In this document: piece after piece, positions 46,367 through 55,829 of the stretch
Layout: each line of letters begins with the position of its first letter
How positions within the stretch are numbered: the first letter of the stretch is position 1
From: Ruficoccus sp. ZRK36
Lineage (GTDB): Bacteria > Verrucomicrobiota > Verrucomicrobiia > Opitutales > Cerasicoccaceae
DNA length: 64,000 nt
Assembly: GCF_019603315.1 (NCBI RefSeq)
Contig: NZ_CP080649.1
Span: 449,501-513,500, forward strand
Reading direction: 5' to 3'
Position numbers and translations under genes: made by a program
The notes under the pieces: generated by a model
Databases searched by the model: none
What the model saw: the letters and a program-made list of their open reading frames with translations, nothing else
What the model was told of the DNA's origin: nothing

Positions 46367-47203
46367 CTAGCTGCGCTTGTTCCGACGGCGACGGAGTGCA
46401 AGCAGAACAAGTGGGATGATCCCCATATACAGGCTGCTTTCGCTGATCTCGGGTATGGAGATGCTGTCATCAACAACGATGTCATCCAGATACATCGTGC
46501 CGGTAAACGCGGGCGAAGTTTTAGCGGTAATGTTGAAACTGCGAATATTCACGCCTGTGCCAAGGCTACCAGCTCTACCCAGGTCATCGCCCACCAGCTC
46601 CCCGTTTAGGTAGACATCCATGGCTCCGGCAACGATGGTACCTCCGCTGTAGGTGAGCGGGCTGTCCGAGTTGTTGAATACAATATCCAATTGGTTGGCT
46701 TCATTCTGATTGTAGCTGGCGAAGGAGGTGGCGCTTGGTATGATGTCACTGCCGTAGGCAAGGATCAGTTCGCCATTCTGAATAAATATGGCAAACGCAG
46801 CCTTGGCGTTCCCCGAATCTTGATTGCTAATGCGGAACACAAAGCCGTTACCCGAATGGGGCTCGCTAGAGGGATCGTAGAAGGCGAAGCTCATCTGCCC
46901 AGTCTGCGTTCCCGGTCCATCGAAGACCGTGCTCCTGGCCACCATTTGTGACGATAGATTACTTCCCGACAGACTGCCATACTGATTCGGTCCCGCAGAG
47001 AACATGTGACTGCTGTCAGTCTCAGTGTCGAAGTCGTACGCGACGACCTGAAGCCAGTTTTCGCTGTAATCTGTATTCCACGGTACGGGTTCGCCGGCCG
47101 TGTATTCGTCAAAATTTTCTGAGAATATCACCGTCGCGTGGATGGCTGACATGCTTCCGAGCAGTAGTGTGGAGATGGCCAATGCTTTCGCTATCTTATT
47201 CAT
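46367..47203 (-). CDS. PEP-CTERM-like secreted protein
   Basis: A signal peptide (ending MSAIHA) precedes a beta-rich extracellular domain of about 220 residues, with Asn/Ser/Gly-rich strands. The end, IPEISESSLYMGIIPLVLL followed by ALRRRRNKRS, has the PEP-CTERM layout with PEI in place of PEP, a membrane segment and an Arg-rich tail. Such tails are recognised by exosortase. The protein may bind sugar at the surface, an inference from the lyase and transporter around it. It lies 61 bases after the dehydrogenase. Confidence 0.75.
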   Translation of the reverse strand: MNKIAKALAISTLLLGSMSAIHATVIFSENFDEYTAGEPVPWNTDYSENWLQVVAYDFDTETDSSHMFSAGPNQYGSLSGSNLSSQMVARSTVFDGPGTQTGQMSFAFYDPSSEPHSGNGFVFRISNQDSGNAKAAFAIFIQNGELILAYGSDIIPSATSFASYNQNEANQLDIVFNNSDSPLTYSGGTIVAGAMDVYLNGELVGDDLGRAGSLGTGVNIRSFNITAKTSPAFTGTMYLDDIVVDDSISIPEISESSLYMGIIPLVLLALRRRRNKRS

Positions 47204-47264
47204 GCTATTTAATATTGGGGGTTCGTGTGGGTATTAAGTTTGGTGTTTTGAAGCGCTACCAGGC

Positions 47265-48341
47265 TCAGGTTGAGCGGAGGTAGCTTTCTAAAGTGACGAT
47301 CGCCTTAAGCGGTAACTGATGGGTGTAGTTTTGAATATTTTCCAGCGCCAGGCGGCCGCAGTCCTTGTAGAGGTCTTGCGTGGGGCCGGCGATATGAGGT
47401 GAGAAGACGGCCCCCTCCAACTCATGGAACTCCGAATCGGGCGGCAGAGGTTCACGGGCAAAAACATCGGTGCCGAGTCGAATACGGCCCCGACGTATTT
47501 CATCGGCCAGCGCGCTTTCATCGACCAGAGCTCCCCGCCCTACGTTGACGAAGACACCATCATCGGGAAGCAGGGCGAACATCTCGGCGGTGACGCTATG
47601 CCGGGATTGCTCGGTGAGTGACTCACATTCGATAAGGATTTCACTGTTCGCGAAAAGATCCGACAAGCTGCCATAAGGTTGCACACCAAACTCGTGCATT
47701 AAATCATCGGGTACCCCCTGCGAATACGCGCCAATAGTGACATCGTAGGGTTGTAGTAATTCGGTGATTTTCTGGGCCACATTGCCAAAGCCATGTAAGC
47801 CTACTTTTTTTCGGGCAAGTGACTGAGTCTTCAGGGCCAGCTTAGACGATTCATAATCTTTTTGGGGCTTCCGTAGTACTTGTTGCCAACGAGGCAGCGC
47901 CCGCAAACACGCTAAAACCAGCAAAATGGCATGCTCTGCCACAGACATACTCGCTAAGGTTCCCCAGTTGCTGACCACGATGCCTTTTTTGAATGCCAGC
48001 TCGGGCACAAGCTTACGGACAGTCCCAGTAAGGTGACAGATATACTCTACGCCGAACCAGTCGCTCTGAACCATGGACTCAGTGACAGGGGGCGTGGTCC
48101 ATCCGGTCACAAGTATCGTAGGATTGTGGAGCTTTAGCAGCTCCTCCCAGCGGCCGCGGTTCTCACTGCACAGCGGTAATAGCGTCCAGGACACGTGATC
48201 GGTACTCTCAGGTAGCCCTTGAGGCAGGAAGCGGGTGAATTCCTGCTCACTTACTGCCACCAGGACTCGCTGTCGGTCCGCAGAGGGTATTCGAGGGGTG
48301 TCCTCGTGAATAGCCGGGGTGGTCAGATTCGTATTCAGCAT
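47265..48341 (-). CDS. D-isomer-specific 2-hydroxyacid dehydrogenase
   Basis: The 358-residue NAD(P)-dependent enzyme reduces 2-oxo acids or oxidises D-2-hydroxy acids. KKVGLHGFGNVAQKITELL is the Rossmann motif, VNVGRGALVDE carries the catalytic Arg, FAREPLPPD the Glu, and SPHIAGPT the His. The substrate is unknown, but within a uronic-acid lyase cluster a sugar-derived 2-oxo acid is plausible. The gene lies 87 bases after lacI, with the GTGCA palindrome between them. Confidence 0.88.
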   Translation of the reverse strand: MLNTNLTTPAIHEDTPRIPSADRQRVLVAVSEQEFTRFLPQGLPESTDHVSWTLLPLCSENRGRWEELLKLHNPTILVTGWTTPPVTESMVQSDWFGVEYICHLTGTVRKLVPELAFKKGIVVSNWGTLASMSVAEHAILLVLACLRALPRWQQVLRKPQKDYESSKLALKTQSLARKKVGLHGFGNVAQKITELLQPYDVTIGAYSQGVPDDLMHEFGVQPYGSLSDLFANSEILIECESLTEQSRHSVTAEMFALLPDDGVFVNVGRGALVDESALADEIRRGRIRLGTDVFAREPLPPDSEFHELEGAVFSPHIAGPTQDLYKDCGRLALENIQNYTHQLPLKAIVTLESYLRST

Positions 48342-48385
48342 TATGCATAAAATACCCCGTATATTTAACGGCTAAAGCAAATCCC

Positions 48386-48403
48386 TGTGCACACAGTTGC
48401 ACA
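48386..48403. promoter_or_regulatory. Candidate LacI-family operator
   Basis: TGTGCA-CACAGT-TGCACA is an inverted repeat with a 6-base centre, 45-62 bases before the dehydrogenase start. Thirteen of its bases (GCACACAGTTGCA) recur at 52774-52786, upstream of the lyase gene. Confidence 0.5.
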
Positions 48404-48428
48404 CTACTATTGGAATTAAGGATAACTG

Positions 48429-49466
48429 CTATAACTTTGAAGGCAGGGTCTCCCCCTCTATCCATACGCCTTCGATGTGCACGCGACGCACCTTTGCGGG
48501 CACACCACGCTCACCCCGCATGATCATGTTGGTGAGCAAGTCCACCGCAACTTCCCCGATGTGGAGGGAGTCCTCATAAACCCCGGACAACTTGCCGTCA
48601 CGATCAGTCAGGAGCGGGCAAGCCGCTGGGTAGTCTTCGGGTAGGCGCAGGCCGATGCTGGGACACTTGCGCATGATGAGATGGTCGCCTACGACCAGTG
48701 CATCGATAGTCTTACCCTCTTTTCTCTGCTCCTTCAGGAAGGCCGGTAAGCCTTCAGGGGCCTCTACATGATAACTATAAATGATGGGCGCTTCGCCAAT
48801 CTTATGCTGCGCCGATAAGTAGGCAGAAAGATAGTTATTGTCGGCGCGCTCATCGTGTTTGGGGTCGAACACAAATGCGATTTTGCGATAGCCGCGCTCA
48901 TGCATCATTTTCATTGTGTACTGCATGGCGCGATACTGAGTCGCCGTCACGGTATGCAGCTCCGGCTTACTCAGGGTGTAGCCAAAGGTAATCAGCGAAA
49001 AATCTTCCCACGCGAAATCGATAGTCGTGGAGGGAAGCGATTGTGGGCACAAGAGTATGCCTTTGACGTTCCGGGCCCTCAAGATGGAGGCCATCCGCTT
49101 CGTGGTGTACTTTTTCTGATCGAACTCAAAAATCTCCAGTTGGTAGCCATATTTGTCCGCCTGCGCTTTAGCTCCCTCGTGGTACAAAGAAAAAGTTTTG
49201 GAGCGAAACCATTTAAATTGCTTGAGGTTCGTGTATATAACAAGCCATGCCAGCACACCATGGTAGCCGCTCTTTCTATTACTCGATCGATAGGCGGCCA
49301 GGGATGCCAGCATCGGGTCAGGGCGATAGCCCAGCTCTTCAGCAATGCGCAGGATTCGCTCGCGAGTCGAGGCAGGGATTCCCGGATGGTTACTGAGCGT
49401 CCGCGAGACGGTGCCACGGTGGACACCTGCCTTTTTTGCGATGTCTTCTTGTGTGACGCGTTTCAT
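48429..49466 (-). CDS. LacI-family transcriptional regulator
   Basis: The 345-residue protein has an N-terminal helix-turn-helix (VTQEDIAKKAGVHRGTVSRT) with the hinge helix STRERILRIAEELGYRPD. A periplasmic-binding-like sensor domain follows (about 60-340). Such repressors leave the DNA when they bind a sugar or oligosaccharide. It sits within the polysaccharide cluster, downstream of the lyase gene, so that locus is the likely target. The shared GCACACAGTTGCA sites are candidate operators. Confidence 0.92.
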   Translation of the reverse strand: MKRVTQEDIAKKAGVHRGTVSRTLSNHPGIPASTRERILRIAEELGYRPDPMLASLAAYRSSNRKSGYHGVLAWLVIYTNLKQFKWFRSKTFSLYHEGAKAQADKYGYQLEIFEFDQKKYTTKRMASILRARNVKGILLCPQSLPSTTIDFAWEDFSLITFGYTLSKPELHTVTATQYRAMQYTMKMMHERGYRKIAFVFDPKHDERADNNYLSAYLSAQHKIGEAPIIYSYHVEAPEGLPAFLKEQRKEGKTIDALVVGDHLIMRKCPSIGLRLPEDYPAACPLLTDRDGKLSGVYEDSLHIGEVAVDLLTNMIMRGERGVPAKVRRVHIEGVWIEGETLPSKL

Positions 49467-49583
49467 CTGCCCTCAGTGCTTCAGCAGAATGGTGGCTATC
49501 CGCTATTTGTTCGTCAACAAGGGAACACGTCATAGAATTCGCCGAGGGCAGGCATCAGGCAATGGTTTGAGTGATTGCAGCGT

Positions 49584-52472
49584 CTATTTGGATTCTGGGG
49601 CAGCCCCTACCAAGGTAAACGAGTCGATATTGATAGAAGCCGACGGGGCCGTCAGCTCGATGTTGTGCTTGCCCTGGGCCAACTCGATCGCGAGCGGGTT
49701 ACCGTCTTCATCGCTGAACGTGTAGTCCCTCCAATCATCGGACGCATTGGCCCAGCCTCCGGTGCTAGCCAAAGGTATTGATTGTGCCTTTTCAGAAGGG
49801 GCCAGCCCATCGATGAGCAGCGTTACTGTCGGATTTTTCATACTGCAGTAGCGCATGGTCAGGTAGTAGGTTCCCTCCTCAGGGACGTCGACTTCCCATG
49901 TCAGGCTCTCGCTGTAGTCCCGGCTTCCAAAAGATTTTAGCGCCATACCTCCCGACGCAGCTACCTTTTCTGCGGGCAGCGCATTGCTATTCTGGTTAAC
50001 AATGTCCACCTCGGCTTCCCAATTGATTTTCACGGATGCCGGTGCCGGGGGCAGGCCTTTAGTGGGAGCTATGTCGAAGGTTGGCTTTTCACGCGTTCGC
50101 ATTTGCTTACCGGGCACTGCCATCAGCGACTGGACATCGCTTTTGTTGGCCGCCAGGAAATACTGGCCTGCGGGCAGCTCCAGTCTCGGAGACATGGGGA
50201 CGAGTTCACCTTTAGCGCTATAGACGAGTAAGCCAGATGCTGCCTCAAGTCTTCCATCGAGAGGTGTTATAAGATCCAAAATCCAACCCGACTCATGGCG
50301 CGACAGCTCAAAGCTGACGGGCGTAGAGGACTCCAGCTTCATAATCTCCGATTGAATGGAATGTCCGTTGTAAGCGAATAGACGGCTAAGCTCTCCTTTC
50401 TCAAACCGAGCCACCGCAACATCCGCATTAAAATGTACGGGAGCGGCGTCCTCGCATACAAAAGTCTGCGGAGTGCCATCTGCATGGACGAGAATCTCGT
50501 CTGTCCAATTGGGGTGCGTGACGGTGGCGGTCCATCCGGACTCACCGCTGGGCGCACACTGAGTTGTCAGCGTGGGGCCTGCGCCCCCGCCAAACACGGG
50601 TTGCATCAAGAAGGCGTATTTTACCGAGTCACCACGCTGTACGGCGGTATACGTGCGTTGAGCATTGTTCTTTTTATCTATTTCAGGGCTCGTTGGTTCG
50701 CGCAGGGTGAAGTCCGTGCCATTCGGATAAATAGAGTTGATCTTTAAACGGCCAGCGCGACCAGTCAGGTTGATCGTACCGGCATCCACCTGAGCAGAGG
50801 CAGCTGTTTGCGCGAGCCAATCGACGGTTATCGGTTCGGGTGAATTGATGGAGTCGAACAACAGGAAATAGTCGTCGCGCACGTGTAGGATGCTACGCCG
50901 GGCTTCCGGTCTCGTTGCGTAGGCTTCGCTGAGATCGACCGAGGTCCACATGAAATCGGGCGTCGTTGCAAACTGGTCAATGGTGCCACGGGCCTGCGGC
51001 TCGAAGCTCTGGTTCTCGCCATTAATCAAGAGGGTCGAGTGGGACTCCGTCGCGTTTGAGAAAAACTCCCAGCGGGGCCCGGATGAATTCCAAAACTTGC
51101 GTTGACCAGCACCCGTCCCATAACCAGGCGTTAACAAGAGCCATTGATCGCCGAAGATGAATGCGATGGCACCTGCATCCAGATGGCTGTGATTGCGGTT
51201 GGTGTAGCCCGATTTCAGCGTGAGCAGGTAATCGTTAATACTCCAGCCACTGCGCGTTGTCACCACATCCCAATCCGCGATGTGGTAGTCGAGTTTACTC
51301 GGGGCCTCGGGGGTGACTGCCGCATCATACCACATGAGCAAAAGTGCTGTTGCATCGCTACCGCCTTTGGGGCCGTAGGGCATGTTTTCAGCTATATACT
51401 GTGCAGCGGAGTTATCGTATTGAGCAGCCAGTCTGGCCAGCAGGTGCTGGGGTCCGTAAAAATCGTAAGTCGGCGCGTCTCCCCAGGGCAGGACCCCCTG
51501 AAGGCCGGGAGCCGCACAGGCGACTCGGTAATTCGCAGCATGCTTCAGGAACGGCTCCTCATAGTAGACTTGTGCCCCGGTTATCGGGCGCGTGCCTTCG
51601 ATGTACTGCAAAATAAAAGACAGCGAGTAAGACCAATAGGGAACGCCCTCGGCTGTGCTCCCGTCATCCTCAAGATAGCTCATAACAAAGTCGAAGTTCG
51701 TCTTTGCCGCTGAGAGCCAATAGCGCGCTTCGCGCAAGTCACCGTAGAATGCGACTCCGGCAAAACCCAGCGCCGTCGCATTGATATGATTATGGTTTTC
51801 GGTGTAATTATTGGCCCAGAATGCTTCGCCCCGAAGCCCCTTATACAGCGTGCCAACACGCTCCTTTATGACCTCACGTATCAGGTTTTTCTCGTCCTCA
51901 CTGAACAGGTCTTTGTGCCAGTCCCAAGCCAAGGCAACACCACGGGCCATATGACCACAGGCCAAGTCCATATTCGTTTTTGGCGAGAGACCCCACTGCG
52001 GGTAATGGCAGCCGCTTATCACCAAATCATGGAGGCTCTTTCGGTATTTCGGGTCTTCACTCAGCTTGGCGGCCAGGCAAAGCAGGAATATATCGTCACC
52101 CACGCGGCGCTGCCATTGCTCTGCCAGTTTCTGCCTGTGCGAGTGATGCGGATGGTCGTTCTCTTCGGGGGACATATACGCCCGGGCAGGGTGCGAAGAG
52201 AGTTCATCGGCAACCTCAAAGACGTGCTTTCGAAGCTCGGGATAGTCGCCCTCGTCAGAAAGCATGCGCGCGATAACCTCAGGCCACTCCTCTTCCAGGT
52301 AAAATAGACGAGAGCCTTTTTCTGGCATGCGTTCCTGCCATTGGGCTTCATCCAGCTGAAAGGTATTCTGAATATGTGCCGGGGAAATATGAGGCCAGCT
52401 CGCATCGGCCAAAACGGTCAAAGGCGCAAGCAAGATAAAATACAAGAGGGATTTTCGATGGGTAAGATACAT
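49584..52472 (-). CDS. Secreted heparinase II/III-type polysaccharide lyase
   Basis: The ATG at 52472 gives 962 residues: a signal peptide (MYLTHRKSLLYFILLAPLTV, cut after LA), an alpha-toroid lyase domain with DUF4962-like features (about 30-400), and a heparinase II/III beta-sandwich. NNYTENHNHINATALGFAGV and GYTNRNHSHLDAGAIAF carry expected catalytic Asn, His and Tyr positions. The last 160 residues form a CBM-like beta-sandwich. Lyases of this fold cleave uronate-containing polysaccharides (alginate, heparin-like, others). The substrate is not determined. It is the first gene of the island operon. Confidence 0.85.
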   Translation of the reverse strand: MYLTHRKSLLYFILLAPLTVLADASWPHISPAHIQNTFQLDEAQWQERMPEKGSRLFYLEEEWPEVIARMLSDEGDYPELRKHVFEVADELSSHPARAYMSPEENDHPHHSHRQKLAEQWQRRVGDDIFLLCLAAKLSEDPKYRKSLHDLVISGCHYPQWGLSPKTNMDLACGHMARGVALAWDWHKDLFSEDEKNLIREVIKERVGTLYKGLRGEAFWANNYTENHNHINATALGFAGVAFYGDLREARYWLSAAKTNFDFVMSYLEDDGSTAEGVPYWSYSLSFILQYIEGTRPITGAQVYYEEPFLKHAANYRVACAAPGLQGVLPWGDAPTYDFYGPQHLLARLAAQYDNSAAQYIAENMPYGPKGGSDATALLLMWYDAAVTPEAPSKLDYHIADWDVVTTRSGWSINDYLLTLKSGYTNRNHSHLDAGAIAFIFGDQWLLLTPGYGTGAGQRKFWNSSGPRWEFFSNATESHSTLLINGENQSFEPQARGTIDQFATTPDFMWTSVDLSEAYATRPEARRSILHVRDDYFLLFDSINSPEPITVDWLAQTAASAQVDAGTINLTGRAGRLKINSIYPNGTDFTLREPTSPEIDKKNNAQRTYTAVQRGDSVKYAFLMQPVFGGGAGPTLTTQCAPSGESGWTATVTHPNWTDEILVHADGTPQTFVCEDAAPVHFNADVAVARFEKGELSRLFAYNGHSIQSEIMKLESSTPVSFELSRHESGWILDLITPLDGRLEAASGLLVYSAKGELVPMSPRLELPAGQYFLAANKSDVQSLMAVPGKQMRTREKPTFDIAPTKGLPPAPASVKINWEAEVDIVNQNSNALPAEKVAASGGMALKSFGSRDYSESLTWEVDVPEEGTYYLTMRYCSMKNPTVTLLIDGLAPSEKAQSIPLASTGGWANASDDWRDYTFSDEDGNPLAIELAQGKHNIELTAPSASINIDSFTLVGAAPESK

Positions 52473-52606
52473 AATTCGCAAATAGGGATAAAGGGCTTGT
52501 TGCCTAGAGTAGAGGGCCGGGAAGATGGCCATTGTTTGCATTGGCGTAAAGTTGAGCGCCGACTCCGATCTGGCGGAAATGACTCGAGCAGGTAATGAGT
52601 TGCGAT

Positions 52607-52726
52607 CTACTCCTGTCGGGGAAGTGCGGCAGGGGTAATGATCGCTGCCGAAACGGCGACCATCACGGCCATGACCAGCAATCCGATTCGAGTAAAAGCC
52701 CGGCGGGTTGGGGTTGAGCGAGGCAT
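52607..52726 (-). pseudogene. Relic of a prepilin-like leader
   Basis: A 39-residue frame reads RRAFTRIGLLVMAVMVAVSA, close to the type IV prepilin N-methylation leader (usually RRAFTLIELLV). The Glu at position 5 after the cleavage site is replaced by Gly. The frame stops soon after the hydrophobic segment. Verrucomicrobia carry many such leaders on secreted proteins. It probably marks a truncated gene. Confidence 0.45.
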
Positions 52727-52773
52727 ACGATCTATACACGCAAATATAGCTCGTTTTGCACCTCCCCTTAAAG

Positions 52774-52786
52774 GCACACAGTTGCA
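52774..52786. promoter_or_regulatory. Second copy of the operator-like word
   Basis: GCACACAGTTGCA repeats the core of the site at 48389-48401. It lies about 300 bases upstream of the lyase start, in a gap that otherwise holds only gene relics. Confidence 0.4.
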
Positions 52787-52838
52787 TAGCTTGTCGCTAG
52801 AATCAGACGATTTGGGCGAGAAAGCCCGTTTCGTGCCA

Positions 52839-52872
52839 GGAAACCACTGCGCTACCCACTGAGCGATGCCCA
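52839..52872 (-). pseudogene. Degenerate 5' half of a tRNA-Arg gene (candidate att site)
   Basis: Read on the reverse strand, it gives the 5' acceptor, D arm and 5' anticodon arm of a tRNA close to tRNA-Arg, then breaks off at the anticodon loop. Twenty-seven of 32 bases match the intact tRNA. No 3' half follows. It is the right boundary proposed for the island. Confidence 0.6.
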
Positions 52873-53133
52873 CGCGGTGTATGACCGAAATCCCGGACTG
52901 ACCGGATGCCGCGGAAATCGCTGCACATACATGAAGACCGTGCCCAAACGGCAATCAAATCCTCCGGCGAGGAGAGCGGCCTTCGGGCGAAGCGAGATCC
53001 CTGCGGGAAAGGATTGAACCCGGAGACTGCGAAGTGATAATTTCACAAAATCACAATGAGCGCCGCAACCGGCAGGCGTTCATCCCGGCGACATCGCCAA
53101 CGACTCAGCTCCAACACCATACCTGATCCTTTT

Positions 53134-53550
53134 ATGAAACGTGCCCTCATCCCTTTTCTCTCTCTGATTGTCATGGCAGCCACGCTCAATGCCTCTCCAG
53201 AATCGAGCTTCATCGATAAAATCTGGAAGGCTCTCGAATCCGGGAAAGCGGAGTCCTTCATTGCGCTCTACCAGCCTGCCCTCCCCGACACGCTGGAGCC
53301 CACCTTTGAGCAACTTTGGCAGAACCCGCTGGACAAGGGCATTTCCAGTGTCGCCATCGTCCCCTTTAGCGCGAAGCAATCCGAGGCCGAGAACAAGGCA
53401 TTGACCATCAAGGGCGTCACCTATGTGCGCCCTACGCCTGCGAGCGCCTACCTCGTCATCACCTTTAAGGACGAGAAAAAGAGCACGGGGCTTATCCCCC
53501 TGAGTCAGGAAAAAGGGAAATACTACCTGGCCAGCTGGAAGGTCGAGTAG
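53134..53550 (+). CDS. Small secreted protein of unknown function
   Basis: The ATG at 53134 gives 138 residues with a signal peptide (MKRALIPFLSLIVMAATLNA) and a mature soluble part. An earlier start at 53056 would bury this signal. The mature domain mixes helix (SFIDKIWKALESGKAESFI) and beta strands ending KGKYYLASWKVE, a layout like small cystatin-like (SnoaL/DUF) folds. No family is assigned. It precedes transketolase on the same strand. Confidence 0.6.
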   Translation: MKRALIPFLSLIVMAATLNASPESSFIDKIWKALESGKAESFIALYQPALPDTLEPTFEQLWQNPLDKGISSVAIVPFSAKQSEAENKALTIKGVTYVRPTPASAYLVITFKDEKKSTGLIPLSQEKGKYYLASWKVE

Positions 53551-53675
53551 CCAGCCACTCCCGCAGCTAGCATACGCAGTCGAAGTCACCACCCTGCGAC
53601 AAGCTACTTGACGGTCACAGATGAGTGACGGAAGTTTTTCTTTCCATTAGCGGGAAAGCTCTTAGCCTTCTGGGC

Positions 53676-55682
53676 ATGTCTGTCACTGAAAATTTGAATA
53701 TCGACGCTCTCACGCAAGCCGCCCTCGAAGCCCGCGGCCTCGCCATGGACGGCGTAGCAGCCGCCAACTCCGGCCACCTCGGCCTCCCTCTCGGCACCGC
53801 TGAGTGCGGCGCCGCCCTCTTCGGCCACTGCCTGCAGTACAACCCCGCGGACCCCAAGTGGCTCAACCGCGACCGCTTCATCCTCTCCGCCGGCCACGGC
53901 AGCATGTTCCTCTACAGCTGGCTGCACCTGGCTGGCTTCGACCTCTCGCTCGACGAGGTGAAGAACTTCCGCCAGCTCGGCTCGAAGACCCCCGGCCACC
54001 CGGAGTATGGGGAGACTGACGGCGTCGAGGCCACCACTGGCCCTCTCGGCCAGGGCACCGGTAACATCGTCGGCTACGCCTGCTCGCAGAAGATGCTTCA
54101 GGCTCGCTTCGACAACCCGGCTGAACCGCTCTTTGACTACCACTGTGTGGCGCTCGCCGGTGACGGCTGCCTGCAGGAGGGCATCTCCGCCGAGGCCGCT
54201 GCCTACGCCGCCCGTTTCGGCCTGGATAACCTGATCATGTTCTACGACAGCAACGACGTCACCCTCGACGCCATGGCTGACAAGACCCAGTCTGAGAACA
54301 CCGCTGACCGCTACGAGGCCTACGGCTGGGACGTCACCGTGCTGCCCGACGGCCACGATATCAAGGCCATCGTAGAAGCCTACGACAAGGCCAAGGCCGA
54401 CGACAACGGCCGCCCGAAGCTCATCATCCTCAAGACCGAAATCGGTCGCGGCATCCCCGAAGTTGCCGGGACGAACAAGGCTCACGGCGAAGGTGGCGTA
54501 AAGTTCATCGAGGCCGACCGCCTCGCCCTCGGCCTGCCCGAGGAGCGCTTCTACGTCTCCGAGGACACCAAGGCCTTCTTCGCCGCCCGCACCGCCGCCC
54601 TCAAGGAGCAGTACGACGAGTGGCAGAAGAAATTCGCCGTCTGGAAGGGCTCGAACCCCGAGCAGGCCAAGCTGCTTGAGGATGGTGTCGCCCACAAGCA
54701 CGCCACCGAGCAGGAGCTGCTCAAGACGATCCCCGAATTTGACCCGGAAAAGAAGCTCGCTACCCGCGCCGCCGGTGAGGCCGTCCTCAACGCCGTTGCC
54801 GCCGCCTGCCCGCTGGTTACCAGTGGCAGCGCCGACCTGCACGGCTCCACCAAGAACTACATCAAGGGCGTGGGCGACTTCGACGTCGACAACTACGCGG
54901 GCCGCAACTTCCACTACGGCATCCGCGAGCACGCCATGGGCGCGATCATGAACGGCATCGCCTACGACGGTATCTTCAAGACCTCCGGCGCCACCTTCCT
55001 GACCTTCTCGGACTACATGCGCCCCTCCGTGCGCCTAGCCGCGCTGGCCCACCTGCCGACCTTCTACATCTGGACGCACGACTCCGTCGGCGTCGGTGAG
55101 GACGGCCCCACGCACCAGCCCGTCGAGCACGTGGCCGCCCTGCGCTGCATCCCGAACCTCGACGTCATCCGCCCGGCCGACCCCGAGGAAACCGCTGCTG
55201 CCTACGCCGCCGCCGTCGAGCGCGCGGACGGCCCGACCGCCCTCATCCTTTCCCGTCAGGGTGTTCCCACGCTCAAGTGCACCCCGGTGGAAACCCGCCG
55301 CCAGGGCACGCTCAAGGGCGGCTACATCATCAAGAAGGAAACCGCGCCGCTGGAAATGATCCTCATCGGTACCGGCAGCGAGCTGCAGCACTGCCTCGTC
55401 GCCGCCAAGGAGCTGGGTGACGGCTGCCGCGTCGTCTCCATGCCCTGCCAGGAACGCTTCGAGCGCCAGGACGCCTCCTACCAAGAGGAAGTTCTCCCGG
55501 CCTCCTGCACCAAACGCCTCTCCATCGAGGCCGGCATCACCTTCGGGTGGCAGAAGTTCGTCGGCCTCCAGGGCAAAGCGCTCGGCACCGACACCTTCGG
55601 GATCAGCGCCCCCGGCGACATCGTGATGGAAAAGTTCGGCATGACCGCCGACAACGTCGTCAAGACCGCCAAGAGCCTCTAG
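53676..55682 (+). CDS. tkt: Transketolase
   Basis: Transketolase moves two-carbon units between sugar phosphates in the pentose-phosphate pathway. The ATG at 53676 gives 668 residues. The thiamine site is [17 protein letters not shown] with [15 protein letters not shown], and the pyrimidine domain has [31 protein letters not shown] is the N-terminal family signature. An earlier ATG at 53625 is less likely. It ends at a strong terminator and appears monocistronic. Confidence 0.97.
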   Translation: MSVTENLNIDALTQAALEARGLAMDGVAAANSGHLGLPLGTAECGAALFGHCLQYNPADPKWLNRDRFILSAGHGSMFLYSWLHLAGFDLSLDEVKNFRQLGSKTPGHPEYGETDGVEATTGPLGQGTGNIVGYACSQKMLQARFDNPAEPLFDYHCVALAGDGCLQEGISAEAAAYAARFGLDNLIMFYDSNDVTLDAMADKTQSENTADRYEAYGWDVTVLPDGHDIKAIVEAYDKAKADDNGRPKLIILKTEIGRGIPEVAGTNKAHGEGGVKFIEADRLALGLPEERFYVSEDTKAFFAARTAALKEQYDEWQKKFAVWKGSNPEQAKLLEDGVAHKHATEQELLKTIPEFDPEKKLATRAAGEAVLNAVAAACPLVTSGSADLHGSTKNYIKGVGDFDVDNYAGRNFHYGIREHAMGAIMNGIAYDGIFKTSGATFLTFSDYMRPSVRLAALAHLPTFYIWTHDSVGVGEDGPTHQPVEHVAALRCIPNLDVIRPADPEETAAAYAAAVERADGPTALILSRQGVPTLKCTPVETRRQGTLKGGYIIKKETAPLEMILIGTGSELQHCLVAAKELGDGCRVVSMPCQERFERQDASYQEEVLPASCTKRLSIEAGITFGWQKFVGLQGKALGTDTFGISAPGDIVMEKFGMTADNVVKTAKSL

Positions 55683-55749
55683 CAAGTGCTTGGCGCTTGA
55701 CCCGTTTGAGGGGCTCCCCCCTTGAACAATTGTCACCAATCACATTTCC

Positions 55750-55780
55750 AAAACCGCGCTGGTAACGGCGCGGTTTTGTT
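55750..55780 (+). terminator. Terminator after transketolase
   Basis: A perfect 10-bp stem (55750-55759 with 55768-55777), 8-base loop and a T-rich tail. Confidence 0.88.
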
Positions 55781-55829
55781 TTATGTTGATCAATAGACAG
55801 GCAGCTAGCAGAGAGAACGTGAGGAGATT

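Larger units (their letters stand above)
44209..52872. mobile_element. Genomic island at tRNA-Arg, probably fixed
   Basis: The left end is the intact tRNA-Arg(TCT) with a truncated integrase just after it. The right end is a degenerate half tRNA at 52839-52872, in the same orientation. Aligned bases 44252-44283 and 52841-52872 agree at 27 of 32 positions. The cargo is five leftward genes for polysaccharide cleavage, sensing and transport. The cargo also looks less GC-rich than the flanks. The integrase is broken, so it can no longer excise alone. Confidence 0.6.

Noticed and set aside
52473-52787. 105-residue extension of the lyase
   Set aside because: The extension crosses relic DNA and would bury the signal peptide that begins at 52472.
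53604-54932. 442-codon frame opposite transketolase
   Set aside because: It is antisense to a clear transketolase and has no family signature.
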